Shown: positions 51,245 to 60,575 of the stretch, piece by piece
How the letters are laid out: every line of letters begins with the position of its first letter
Position numbering within the stretch: position 1 is the stretch's first letter
Source of the DNA: JBJENW01 sp051880395
GTDB lineage: Bacteria > Bacillota > Clostridia > Lachnospirales > Lachnospiraceae
Assembly (NCBI GenBank): GCA_051880395.1
Contig: JBJENW010000035.1
Span: 1 to 64,000, forward strand
DNA length: 64,000 nt
Direction: 5' to 3'
Notes under the pieces: generated by a model
Databases searched by the model: none
Seen by the model: only the letters and a program-made list of their open reading frames with translations
Told to the model about the DNA's origin: nothing
Translations under genes and position numbers: made by a program

Positions 51245-52180
51245 TTACAGGACATCTGCAAAATGCGGCCGCAGTCTCTGAAAGATCGTTGTTCCAATCA
51301 AAAACAGCAGGCCGGTGACCGTCCAGAAATATAGCGTCAAATCCATGTGCTCCCAGAATCCGACATGATGCAGCAAAGAATCCTTATATCCGTTTGTGAC
51401 ATAATACATCGGATTCAGATGAAAGATCCAGCGGATCGATTCCGGCATCAGGCTGTCATCCCACATGATCGGTGTCACCCACATAAATACCTGCATAAAA
51501 ATGTTAATGATCTGCGTCAGATCACGGAAAAATAATACGATGGCACTTGTGGCATAGACGAGTGCGATCACAAATGCCCACATACAGATCAGATAGTATG
51601 GCAGCTGCAGCAAATACAGACTCGGTCCGTATCCCATACACGCACAGATAACAAAGGATACCAGTAAAAAGAAAAAGTGAATAAAGGAAGCTGAAATCAC
51701 TTTTACAACCGGTAAGATATCAATCTTGAACACGACTTTCTTTACTAAATATGAATACTCCAACAAGGCATTTGTTCCGCTCGTCAACGCTTCCGAAAAT
51801 ACAAACCATGGAACCAGACCCCCGATCAGGTTCAGTACAAACGGGATTCCATCCACACTCTTTGCAGGACGAAACGGCGTCTGCGTAAATACAAACCAAT
51901 ACATCAAGATCGTGACGATCGGCTGTACGAATGCCCACAAGATTCCAAAATACGAACCGGCAAACCGCGTCTTAAAATCATTTTTCGATAAATTCCAAAT
52001 GAGTGTTCTACTTTTCCACAATTCCATCGGGGTATGCAAAACCCGATCAGCTTTCGCTACCAGAATTCCCCCGGCAATATTAAACAACACCAGCAGCAGT
52101 TTCGATGGATGCGTAAATATGCAGATTGCAAGGTCCAACAAAATCAACAGTGCCGCCATTGCGATTCTTCGCTTATTCAA
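51245..52180 (-). CDS. wzm: Polysaccharide ABC exporter permease with N-terminal extension (second Wzm)
   Basis: An ABC-2 permease of 311 residues, about 50 longer than the other Wzm in this window. The extra N-terminus (residues 1-55) has two hydrophobic stretches (MAALLILLDLAICIF; LLLVLFNIAGGILVA). The normal permease follows: LSKNDFKTRFAGSYFGILW, QPIVTILMYWFVF, LVKKVVFKIDILPVVK and WVTPIMWDDSLMPE. The start is TTG at 52180 with AAAGGAGG nine bases upstream; the ATG at codon 8 lacks a site. A TATAAT box at 52228-52223 may serve an internal promoter. Confidence 0.9.
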   Translation of the reverse strand: MNKRRIAMAALLILLDLAICIFTHPSKLLLVLFNIAGGILVAKADRVLHTPMELWKSRTLIWNLSKNDFKTRFAGSYFGILWAFVQPIVTILMYWFVFTQTPFRPAKSVDGIPFVLNLIGGLVPWFVFSEALTSGTNALLEYSYLVKKVVFKIDILPVVKVISASFIHFFFLLVSFVICACMGYGPSLYLLQLPYYLICMWAFVIALVYATSAIVLFFRDLTQIINIFMQVFMWVTPIMWDDSLMPESIRWIFHLNPMYYVTNGYKDSLLHHVGFWEHMDLTLYFWTVTGLLFLIGTTIFQRLRPHFADVL

Positions 52181-52222
52181 CTTTCTTTTCCTCCTTTAAG
52201 CGTCCGTTACAAAATCTCTTGT

Positions 52223-52228
52223 ATTATA
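52223..52228 (-). promoter_or_regulatory. Possible -10 box of an internal promoter
   Basis: A consensus TATAAT lies 43 bases before the Wzm start in a 74-base gap. The -35 region (about TGGTTT at 17 bases) is poor, so promoter strength is doubtful. Confidence 0.35.
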
Positions 52229-52254
52229 CACCGATTTGGGTAAAAAAACCATCT

Positions 52255-55200
52255 TTATTTTTTCTGTAATCCCCAAGGCATATAATTTGCCGGCATTGTA
52301 GATAACGCTTCGTTATAATATGCATCGCCTTTTTGGATTTCTGTCTTCCATTTCGTAAGAAATTTGCTTCTGTGTTCACAAAAGTCTGCATATTCTTTTT
52401 TGATTTCTGTTTTTTTCAGATTCGGCGGACAGGAACGTCTTGATGCATAGACTTCCCACTGTTCTTCCTGTTCCATATGTTTTCCGGAAATTTTTGCCGT
52501 TACTGCTGGTTGATAGACCACCTGATATCCTGCCTGCTGCAAGCGCAGACAGAGATCATACAGCGCGTAGCAGCCTTGGAATTCTGTGGTAAAACCACCG
52601 ACTTTCTGCAATGCCTCCTTTGACACCACGTAACAACCATTGCCGATCAGACTCACATTCTGACAGGTCACCGCTCGGGAAAACAAACCTTTAAATCCTT
52701 TCTGCAGACCGGCATAAATTGGAACCGGACCATATTTTTTATCCAATGTCACAGCCGCATGCAATAATTTTTTATCCTCTTTCACCACACGGCATCCGAC
52801 AATGCCCACTCCCGAACACTGCGCCGTTGCCAAAAGGATCTCTGCCCAGTCTGCCTCCTGTGGCTGAACATTCGATGCGCAAATGACAAAATAGTCCGCT
52901 GTCTGTTTTTCTACACGCTCACCAAGCAGTGCGTGACGTGCCATCTCCGGCGTCAAATAGGACACGGTTGGCTCTCCCTGTTTTTTATAACTGGTCTGAT
53001 AAAAGCCAAGATCGTTTGTCAATGTCACCTCCGCCTGCATGTTCTGCCGTTTCAAGTGTGCTTCGATGGCACGTTTCCCTGCATCATACGCATACTGCTT
53101 ACTGGATGTATTGACAGCCGTAGATGCCTGATGCATCCGCCAGTGATACAAGATTTTCGGAATATGACAGGTTTCTTTTGCCCGCTCCACACAACGCAGA
53201 ATAAAATCATAATCCTGTGCTCCGTCATACTGCGCGTCAAATCCTCCGATTTCTTTCGCCAACGCTGTCTCCACAACGAAGAAATGACAGATATAATTAT
53301 TCGCGCGCAGTAAAAACCAGTTCAGATCCGGTTTTAAATGCGGCTGCACGTGTGCACCGGTTTCATCAATGACTTTGTCTTCATCGCTGTAAAAAACCTG
53401 TGCATCCGGATGTGACTGATACATCTGTACCACTTCAAACAATGCATTCGGGGCCAAACAGTCATCATGATCCAAAAATCCGACGAATTCTCCCTTTGCC
53501 AGCGCAAGACCTGCATTTGTATTCTCTGCAATCCCTTTATTTTCTCCTAATTTTTGATAGGTGATGCGCATCTCGTTGGCATACTGTCTTTCAATCTGAT
53601 TTTTTACCTTGTCACTTTCACTTCCATCTGCAATGCACAACTGCCAGTTCGGATATGTCTGCGCCATCACCGACTCCAGAAGTTCCTTTAAAAAGCGCTC
53701 GTCCGTTTCATACGTCGGAACCACGATGCTGATCGTCGGTTTCTTTTCGAATTCTACACTTTCTTGCGCCTGCAGTTCTTCCTCATTTAACTTTCCGCAC
53801 TGCTCATACCAGGCAGGATAATCAAAACTGTCTCTATGATCATGTTCTATTTTTTTTAATACCAGTTCCCGAATGCCGTAGCGTTTTAGCATTCCTGTTG
53901 TATAACGAATTTTTGCTTTCATATTTCCTTCGCTCTTTTCCATTTCTATAAGAGGTTTTTGCTGATTCTGTGGTGGATTCCAGGCAAGTCTTTCATCCGC
54001 AGATGCCGTTTCTACCAAAATTGAATATGGCTGATAAACGATTCTCTCCAGGGAGATTATGCAGTGTGACGGTTCCTCACAGAGGACCAGCCCTTCCTCT
54101 AATGCCTTTCGGCTCAATAGTATCCCTTTATCATAAATGGCATCGACATTATGTGCATAAAAATTTCTTCCCATGTATCCGAGTTCCATATAGGACAGCA
54201 CCGACACACCGTTTTCTTTTATCCATTCACCGTTTGCCGGATTTTTGATCGCGGTCGTCATCCAGGTCATTTCCTGCCGATCGATCACCTTGGCTCCTGT
54301 CACAGCTACTCCCGGAAGGGATGCATATTGTACCAACTCCTGAAGCCAGTCTTCGCGCACCGGTTTCATCCCTGCTTCAAACACACCAATGTACGGTTCA
54401 TTATAAGCCAGAAGCTGTTCTTCCCAGGATAGCTCTTTTTTGCGCTCTGCAATTTCCACTTCATATGATGGATATGCGGTGTGTGTTTCAATTGCCTGTT
54501 TCGTGTCAAGGAGCTCCTTTTCATCTGTCTGCTCCTCTTTCAAAAGAAGGATACGCACTGCCGGATACTGTGTCATTTCGTATTCCAGCCGGTACTGTGT
54601 CGCACACATGTGCGTACTGTACACCTGCACACTCCTGTTATTTCGCGCCTCTGCATCCTGCACGGCACGTTTTCCCGCATCGATCGCATACGATTTCGCC
54701 CGTATATCTTTTGAGACCGACTGCTCGTGTACCCGCCAGAAATACAAAACCTGCGGCACATGACTGACCTTCTTTGCCGCCTCTGTCAATCGCAGCAGAA
54801 ATTCATGATCCTGACTGCCATTATACGCTTCTTGAAATCCTCCGGTTTCCTCCAACAGACTTTTTTCAAACACCACCAAATGACAGATATAATTCACACT
54901 CTTTAATGTCTCCGGCGCGAAATCTGATTTCCGGTGGATGGTTTCTATGTTGGTGATCCGTCCTCCGGAAAATGTCAGCTCATCGGTATAGACCATGCGG
55001 CTCTTGTCTTTCTTCATTTTTTTCACGCATGCATACAGTGCACTCGGATGCAGAAGATCGTCATGATCTAACAGTGCAAGGTACGTTCCATTCGCCATAT
55101 CGATCGCCGCATTCGTATTTCCTGCAATTCCCAGATTCTCCTTTAATTTCTGGTAGTGAATCCGCGTATCCTCCCTTTGCATACTGCGGCAATACATCTC

Positions 55201-55560
55201 GATTTCCGGTGCATCTTCACTTCCATCTGCCAGACATAATTCCCAATTCTGATACGTCTGCTCCTTGACAGACGCGATCATCTCTTCCAAAAACGGCAGC
55301 GGTGTCTGATATAACGGCACCACAATGGATACCATTTTTTCACTGTTTTTACTGTTTTGTCTCTGCTTTTCACGCGTGCTTATACTTGGCATGAGCTTTT
55401 CTGCCGCAAAATAGGCACGCTTATGTTTTAAATTCTGCCTGACTGCATACGCCAACTGATGCAGATATCCTGCCTCATCCGTTACTTCTGTATCATACTC
55501 CTGAAAACATACGGAAACAAGCTCCCTTAACCGACTTTCTTCTGTCCTATCTTCCTTCAT
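52255..55560 (-). CDS. Giant tandem GT2 glycosyltransferase with internal duplication
   Basis: An 1101-residue protein made of two similar halves. After a helical start, GT2 domain one (about 75-320) has VSIVVPLYQTPLPFLEEM, ADGSEDAPE and LLDHDDLLHPSA. A diverged GT2-like segment (about 330-560) follows without an evident DxD. The second half repeats the order: SIVVPTYETDERFLKELL, ADGSESD, FLDHDDCLAPNA, YDGAQDYDFILR, then another diverged segment (about 870-1030). Two intact active sites suggest two transfers. The ATG at 55560 leaves a 44-base gap from the previous gene; a longer frame to 55698 would overlap it by 94 bases. The site before the ATG (GAGAG) is modest. Confidence 0.82.
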   Translation of the reverse strand: MKEDRTEESRLRELVSVCFQEYDTEVTDEAGYLHQLAYAVRQNLKHKRAYFAAEKLMPSISTREKQRQNSKNSEKMVSIVVPLYQTPLPFLEEMIASVKEQTYQNWELCLADGSEDAPEIEMYCRSMQREDTRIHYQKLKENLGIAGNTNAAIDMANGTYLALLDHDDLLHPSALYACVKKMKKDKSRMVYTDELTFSGGRITNIETIHRKSDFAPETLKSVNYICHLVVFEKSLLEETGGFQEAYNGSQDHEFLLRLTEAAKKVSHVPQVLYFWRVHEQSVSKDIRAKSYAIDAGKRAVQDAEARNNRSVQVYSTHMCATQYRLEYEMTQYPAVRILLLKEEQTDEKELLDTKQAIETHTAYPSYEVEIAERKKELSWEEQLLAYNEPYIGVFEAGMKPVREDWLQELVQYASLPGVAVTGAKVIDRQEMTWMTTAIKNPANGEWIKENGVSVLSYMELGYMGRNFYAHNVDAIYDKGILLSRKALEEGLVLCEEPSHCIISLERIVYQPYSILVETASADERLAWNPPQNQQKPLIEMEKSEGNMKAKIRYTTGMLKRYGIRELVLKKIEHDHRDSFDYPAWYEQCGKLNEEELQAQESVEFEKKPTISIVVPTYETDERFLKELLESVMAQTYPNWQLCIADGSESDKVKNQIERQYANEMRITYQKLGENKGIAENTNAGLALAKGEFVGFLDHDDCLAPNALFEVVQMYQSHPDAQVFYSDEDKVIDETGAHVQPHLKPDLNWFLLRANNYICHFFVVETALAKEIGGFDAQYDGAQDYDFILRCVERAKETCHIPKILYHWRMHQASTAVNTSSKQYAYDAGKRAIEAHLKRQNMQAEVTLTNDLGFYQTSYKKQGEPTVSYLTPEMARHALLGERVEKQTADYFVICASNVQPQEADWAEILLATAQCSGVGIVGCRVVKEDKKLLHAAVTLDKKYGPVPIYAGLQKGFKGLFSRAVTCQNVSLIGNGCYVVSKEALQKVGGFTTEFQGCYALYDLCLRLQQAGYQVVYQPAVTAKISGKHMEQEEQWEVYASRRSCPPNLKKTEIKKEYADFCEHRSKFLTKWKTEIQKGDAYYNEALSTMPANYMPWGLQKK

Positions 55561-55604
55561 ACAACTCTCTTTTCCTTTCTCCTCATACAAAACACTTTCG
55601 TTTC

Positions 55605-56531
55605 TCAAATCCTTCCAAATAGAAACAATAGGCGTAGCGCCACTTCCCCTACTACACGTGTCCGCAGACGCTTCGGATAAAACACTTTTTTCAGCCATCG
55701 GACCGGTGTGTTTTTTTCAGTAAATATGTGCAGCAGTTGTTTCTGCTCTTTGCTCAACTGTTTTGAAAACACCTGTGCAAAATATACAAGTGCCTGTTTT
55801 TCCTTTTTTGGCTGCTCTCCAAACAGCTCCTCTTTCAAAAAATGTGTCAAAAGACTACCGTTTCCGGCATCTCCCGCTGTCACCGCATCCGGATGACGAA
55901 TATGTGCCGCACTGCTTCTCGGATCATAAATGACTTTTCCCAGACAGACTGACCCGCGAATCAGCCAGCGGTCATGAAATTCCGGTCCGGGTTTTATCTG
56001 CAGCACCAACTCTTGTCTGGCTTTTTCATTGATCACCATTGTAAATCCAGACCCCGGCGTATAATATAATACATCTGACAGCGCCAGCTCTTCTTTTTGT
56101 CTGGGAGACTGCCGCAAAAATGTGCCATCCTCTGTCCGATAATCACAGGCAGTGTAATACAAAAGCACTTGATCTTGTGTTTCCTTTTGTAATGCCTGTA
56201 CTGCCCACTCTACTTTTTGTGGATACCATTCGTCATCCTGATCACAAAAAGCGTAAAAATCCGCCGGCGTACAGCTCTTTAGCAGCTGATAAAAATTTCC
56301 GGAACTCCGAAGATTTTTTCCGCCATTTTCTATCAGTACGATCTCACGCTCAAGATGCTTCCTCTGATATTCCCGAATCAGCCCGACTGTCCCATCCGTT
56401 GAACCATCATCCCGAATATAAATCGTCATATTTTCATACGTCTGCTGCAGGAGGCTGTCTAACTGCCGTTTCAGATAACGTTCCCCATTGTAAGCCGCCA
56501 ACAAAATTGCTACCTTTGGTTTTTCTGTCAT
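55605..56531 (-). CDS. GT2 glycosyltransferase
   Basis: A 308-residue GT-A enzyme with VAILLAAYNGERYLKRQL, IRDDGSTDGTVGLI, YAFCDQDDEWYPQKV and FHDRWLIRGSVCLG, a set seen in rhamnosyltransferases of the RgpB/Cps group. The C-terminus is basic and hydrophobic (KKVFYPKRLRTRVV). The ATG at 56531 overlaps the flippase stop by four bases (ATGA), with GAGG eight bases upstream. It is similar in layout to the enzyme at 57823-58731 and may be a paralogue. Confidence 0.85.
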   Translation of the reverse strand: MTEKPKVAILLAAYNGERYLKRQLDSLLQQTYENMTIYIRDDGSTDGTVGLIREYQRKHLEREIVLIENGGKNLRSSGNFYQLLKSCTPADFYAFCDQDDEWYPQKVEWAVQALQKETQDQVLLYYTACDYRTEDGTFLRQSPRQKEELALSDVLYYTPGSGFTMVINEKARQELVLQIKPGPEFHDRWLIRGSVCLGKVIYDPRSSAAHIRHPDAVTAGDAGNGSLLTHFLKEELFGEQPKKEKQALVYFAQVFSKQLSKEQKQLLHIFTEKNTPVRWLKKVFYPKRLRTRVVGEVALRLLFLFGRI

Positions 56532-57808
56532 ACATTCTTCCTCGTTTTCTCCGGTTTGATCGCATGCAACTTTTTCACGATCAAACACATCTGGATTACA
56601 ATCTGAATCAAAAGTGTTCCTGCAAGCGCCAGTACAACGCCCCGCATATCATAGCGTTTCACAAAATACCAGGTGCACCCATAAGCACTGATCACTCCCG
56701 CTGCACCGATCACGTATTGTGGTGTGATCGAACGCAGAAGCGTACAAACACTAAACAAGCATGCATTGATCGCGATCAGAATCGAGATTCCCACAACTGG
56801 TAAGAACAGGAACACATACTCGCGAATGCTTTCTTTAAATAATACCACAAGAATCGTCTCTAAGATACCTGTTTTTTCCATGATCAACACTGCTGCCAGA
56901 CAAACGACTGTAAGACCTAACGCTAAAAGTGAAAATCGTTTACAGATATTCATAAACCCTTCATGGTCCTTTTTCTCATATTTTTCAGTCAAAGGAGGAA
57001 TCAATGGTGCAAACAGTGTCGTTGCCGCTAACTGAATCACAATCGTTGGAGATGCCACAGAGTTATAAATTCCCATCATGGTTTCCCCGAAATATTCCTC
57101 TAAATACAGCTTTGGCACATTCAATGAAAGATTATTCAAAAACGCAACCACCGCCAATGGGAAACAGGTCCAAAGCAGCTGCAAAAGCTGTTCTCTTTGA
57201 ATCTTCGGTTTTCCTGTCCGCACGGACTCTGACAATCCCGCCACTTTTCTTCGATCATAAAAGAAGATCACCGCAAGTGAAAAGACTGTCATCATTGCAA
57301 CCGCGATCAACAGATTGTGGCTGACCAAAAGCCCAATGATAAAAAAGATCAACGAACCGATACCGCGCAATGTCATAGAAATCCCTGCATAATCCAAACG
57401 TTCTTCTTTTTGGTCAATGCCGTAATAGACATCTGCAAACCCTTCTACCACTTTAAACAACATATACACCAGAATCACGCTCGCCTTTTTCATCGAATAT
57501 CCATGCCAAAGCACCAAAAGAGCGCAGATTAAAAACGATAAAACATTCGTGTACCAGCGTGACCGTATGTACAAATGGTCCGAGTACTGCTCCTTCAAAT
57601 CCGACACTTGATAGCTTCGCATATTAAACAACCCGATAATCGCCGGTGCTGCCGTCATACTCATGGCTAGTGCAAAAATTCCGCTATCCGCAAATCCCGA
57701 CAATTTCACCACCACGATCGTCATGAACCACTGGCAGGCATAATACACAAGCGAACCGACGGTATTAAACATCATATTTTCCTGTACACTTCGTTTTTTC
57801 TGTTCCAT
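56528..57808 (-). CDS. wzx: Wzx-like oligosaccharide flippase
   Basis: A 426-residue MOP-superfamily transporter with about 12 membrane segments. The N-terminus QENMMFNTVGSLVYYACQWF and the middle SLNVPKLYLEEYFGETMMGIYN match polysaccharide flippases, where Lys and acidic residues line the core. It would move a lipid-linked repeat or donor across the membrane. With an ABC exporter in the same block, it probably serves a separate lipid-linked sugar, as GacK-like proteins are proposed to do. The ATG starts 15 bases after the preceding stop. Confidence 0.88.
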   Translation of the reverse strand: MEQKKRSVQENMMFNTVGSLVYYACQWFMTIVVVKLSGFADSGIFALAMSMTAAPAIIGLFNMRSYQVSDLKEQYSDHLYIRSRWYTNVLSFLICALLVLWHGYSMKKASVILVYMLFKVVEGFADVYYGIDQKEERLDYAGISMTLRGIGSLIFFIIGLLVSHNLLIAVAMMTVFSLAVIFFYDRRKVAGLSESVRTGKPKIQREQLLQLLWTCFPLAVVAFLNNLSLNVPKLYLEEYFGETMMGIYNSVASPTIVIQLAATTLFAPLIPPLTEKYEKKDHEGFMNICKRFSLLALGLTVVCLAAVLIMEKTGILETILVVLFKESIREYVFLFLPVVGISILIAINACLFSVCTLLRSITPQYVIGAAGVISAYGCTWYFVKRYDMRGVVLALAGTLLIQIVIQMCLIVKKLHAIKPEKTRKNV

Positions 57809-57822
57809 AACGCTCCTCTTTC

Positions 57823-58731
57823 CTATAACTGCCCGATCAAAAAAATGATGCGGATAAAAATTTCATCGATCATATGCTGTCTAAAATATTTGGGATAACA
57901 GACTTTTTTTAATGCTGTCAGAGGATGAAACCCGTCTTTTGTAAACATAGCGATTTCTTTTTGATGCTCCTTAGACAGCTCTGTTCCATGCAGTTTTTCA
58001 AACTCCTGAATCTGCAAATGAATCTTATGAAAATAATGGTTTAAGAAAAAGCGTTTAAAACGCCAGATTTGAAATTGAATAAAGTGATGCTCTCCACCAC
58101 TGACATTTTCTTCATGCCGTCTGTACTTTACGGTCGGTCTCGAATCGTAGACCACCTCTCCTAATCCAGAACAAAGCATATACATCCACCAGTCATGTCC
58201 GGTTGATTTCTGTGGCATTTTCTCGATCGTCATCTCGCGTGCCGTGCGGTTAAATACACTGTTAAATCCCAATGACGCACAGTCTACCAATGAATTTCGA
58301 AATGATATTTTCGGCTGCTTTGCGTCATGATGATACAAAAAATTCAAATCCCCATCATAGTAATCAAAATTAGAAAAATACAGCACCGGTTTCGTCTCAT
58401 CGGTCTGCTCTAATTTCTCCACTGCCATTTTCAGTTTGTCCGGAAACCAGACATCATCCTGGTCAGAAAAGGCAAAATAATCCGCATCCCCACAATGCTC
58501 GATCAACGTAAAGAAACTTTTTGCAAATCCGAGATTTTTTCCTCGTTCTAAATGAATCTGCCCGCGATCTTCGTATGGAGTAAGCACCTGAAGAGTCCCG
58601 TCCGTCGAACCGTCATCCCGCACATAAAGTTCTACATTCGGATACGTCTGCGCTAATATACTGTCAATTTGCTGTGCAATATAAGCTTCCCCATTATATG
58701 CAGATAATAAAACCTTTACTTTCTTTTCCAT
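57823..58731 (-). CDS. GT2 glycosyltransferase
   Basis: A 302-residue GT-A enzyme with VKVLLSAYNGEAYIAQQI, VRDDGSTDGTLQVL, YFAFSDQDDVWFPDKL and KSTGHDWWMYMLCSGLG. The SDQDDVW donor motif and the end KKVCYPKYFRQHMIDE match the transferase at 55605-56531, which suggests duplication of one ancestor on both sides of the flippase gene. Substrate unknown; rhamnosyl or glucosyl transfer are both possible. Confidence 0.85.
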   Translation of the reverse strand: MEKKVKVLLSAYNGEAYIAQQIDSILAQTYPNVELYVRDDGSTDGTLQVLTPYEDRGQIHLERGKNLGFAKSFFTLIEHCGDADYFAFSDQDDVWFPDKLKMAVEKLEQTDETKPVLYFSNFDYYDGDLNFLYHHDAKQPKISFRNSLVDCASLGFNSVFNRTAREMTIEKMPQKSTGHDWWMYMLCSGLGEVVYDSRPTVKYRRHEENVSGGEHHFIQFQIWRFKRFFLNHYFHKIHLQIQEFEKLHGTELSKEHQKEIAMFTKDGFHPLTALKKVCYPKYFRQHMIDEIFIRIIFLIGQL

Positions 58732-58749
58732 CTTCTGTCTGTTTCCTTT

Positions 58750-60528
58750 CTATTTCTGAATTTGTGCAAGATATCCCTCTTGATTTTCATATACCCGTGG
58801 AAGTGCTTCATAATAGGATTTCTTATGTCTATACATCTCGCTATCCTTCAAAACCAGCACATACTGCGCATTTTTCTTGATCCACTTCAAATTCTTCTTG
58901 GATCTCGGCTTGTCATATTTACATCCTTTCAACCGCTGATTAGTGATCGCCTCGTACCACAGAACATCCTCCCACTTTGCAACAACCCCCACTTTTTTCG
59001 GATTTTCTTCCAAACAATGTTCATATACATAGTGATAGAGTTCCTGTTTTTCCTCTGAATATCCAGGCGCATTAAATTTTCCTCTTTGAAAACTCCACAA
59101 GTCATTCAGCGCCACAGACTTATTCACCGGATCAAACAACTCCACCCTCAACTGGATTTTCGCTTCCAGATTTGTAAACAAAACCAGTACCAGTCCCGCT
59201 GTCACAAATCCATAGCAGCCGACCAACGAACGACTCTTTTTTTCCACACAGGCAATTCCATGCATCAACAAAAAGAATACCATCAACCACAACAGATGAT
59301 AATTTTTATAATAGTAATACGACGATGCCTTTTTCTGCATTCCCATCAAAAACAGACCGCCGATAAAAAGGATCGTGTAGACAAACATATATTTTTCCAC
59401 ACAGTTTTCTTTTTTCTGAAACAATTTCAACCATCCGAACAGCGCAAGTGGTAGAAACGGCAAAAAATTGGAATATAAATCGCGATAACAGGCACCTTCT
59501 GCCACAATCTGATTTGCAACGGTCAGATTCTGACTTGTAAAAATACCGGCATATGTATAAAGAAATCCGAAGATACACGGGAGTAAAAATGTTTCCAGAC
59601 AGATTGCCACCGTTTCTTTCGAAATCAACTGTCTCTTTTTCTGTTGCATCACAAAAATTCCTGTGATCACCGCAAAATAGGTCATCGGCATAAAGAGCAC
59701 ATAACACTGAAAAATACCAAAGCACGCCATGGACAGTAGTAGAATATTCCAGTTTCTGCTATCCATCTCCTGCTTCAGCAGGAAATCCGCCAAAATCAAA
59801 ACGGTGCATACGACTGTAACCCCAAGTCCAAGATAAACAAACCCATAAATCATACTGAGCAGCGGATATCCAAACATATAGACCACGCTGAGTATCATTG
59901 TACACCATTTCAAAAAACGATCTGTTGCAATGGAACGCACAGCAGCATAAAATACCATTCCCGAAAGGATCAGATGATAAATCTCTGTCAGATTAAAAAG
60001 TTTATAACTGAAATCCAAACGCACAAGAGGCGCAAACGTCTCGATAAACAGTCCATTTTCCATTGCAGAATAGTACATTCCATTTACTTTCTGCCTTTGA
60101 ATCACATCCATTGCCGCTTTCAAATGCGCCGCAGGATCAATGGTTTCAAATGTCAGACGAAGGCTCGTACCATGATAGCGCACCACAAATACAAACACCG
60201 CACAGGCAGCAAATACGAACAACATCAGAATGTCTACCCATTCAATTGCATACTGCTGCTTTTCTTTTTTCTTTTTTAGGATCTGATACCAGAAAAAAAA
60301 GCCCGCAAGCAGATCCAGCATGCCCATCGATAAAATATTTATCGGTATATGAATCAGTTGCATCAGCGCTGCAGCAGCCACATGAAAACAGGTGATCAGC
60401 ACCAGAATCAGCGCCGCCCATGTCACGATATTCTGTTTTTTTTCTGATTTTCGAATCACAAACGCTCCGGATGCCAGACTCCCCCAGGCGGTCACTGCAA
60501 AAATCATGCTCCCAATTGTACTATGCAT
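58750..60528 (-). CDS. Multispanning membrane protein, GT-C-like
   Basis: A 592-residue protein with about 12-13 membrane segments and an outer C-terminal region of ~110 residues (YSEEKQELYHYVYEHCLEE, then NQRLKGCKYDKPRSKKN). The first long outer loop contains FETIDPAAHLKAAMDVI, with acidic and His residues near where GT-C enzymes keep the catalytic Asp. No exact family was recalled. Placement between two GT2 genes suggests use of a polyprenyl-phosphate sugar for polymer modification, like GacL. GT-C assignment is inferred from topology. Confidence 0.6.
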   Translation of the reverse strand: MHSTIGSMIFAVTAWGSLASGAFVIRKSEKKQNIVTWAALILVLITCFHVAAAALMQLIHIPINILSMGMLDLLAGFFFWYQILKKKKEKQQYAIEWVDILMLFVFAACAVFVFVVRYHGTSLRLTFETIDPAAHLKAAMDVIQRQKVNGMYYSAMENGLFIETFAPLVRLDFSYKLFNLTEIYHLILSGMVFYAAVRSIATDRFLKWCTMILSVVYMFGYPLLSMIYGFVYLGLGVTVVCTVLILADFLLKQEMDSRNWNILLLSMACFGIFQCYVLFMPMTYFAVITGIFVMQQKKRQLISKETVAICLETFLLPCIFGFLYTYAGIFTSQNLTVANQIVAEGACYRDLYSNFLPFLPLALFGWLKLFQKKENCVEKYMFVYTILFIGGLFLMGMQKKASSYYYYKNYHLLWLMVFFLLMHGIACVEKKSRSLVGCYGFVTAGLVLVLFTNLEAKIQLRVELFDPVNKSVALNDLWSFQRGKFNAPGYSEEKQELYHYVYEHCLEENPKKVGVVAKWEDVLWYEAITNQRLKGCKYDKPRSKKNLKWIKKNAQYVLVLKDSEMYRHKKSYYEALPRVYENQEGYLAQIQK

Positions 60529-60575
60529 AAGCTCCTCCTTTTCGTAACAACCACTGTATGCCGAAAAGTTTTCCC

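Noticed and set aside
59306..59725. 139-codon minus-strand frame inside the membrane protein gene at 58750-60528
   Set aside because: The main frame encodes continuous membrane segments through this region. The other frame has Cys/Arg-rich composition typical of a shadow.
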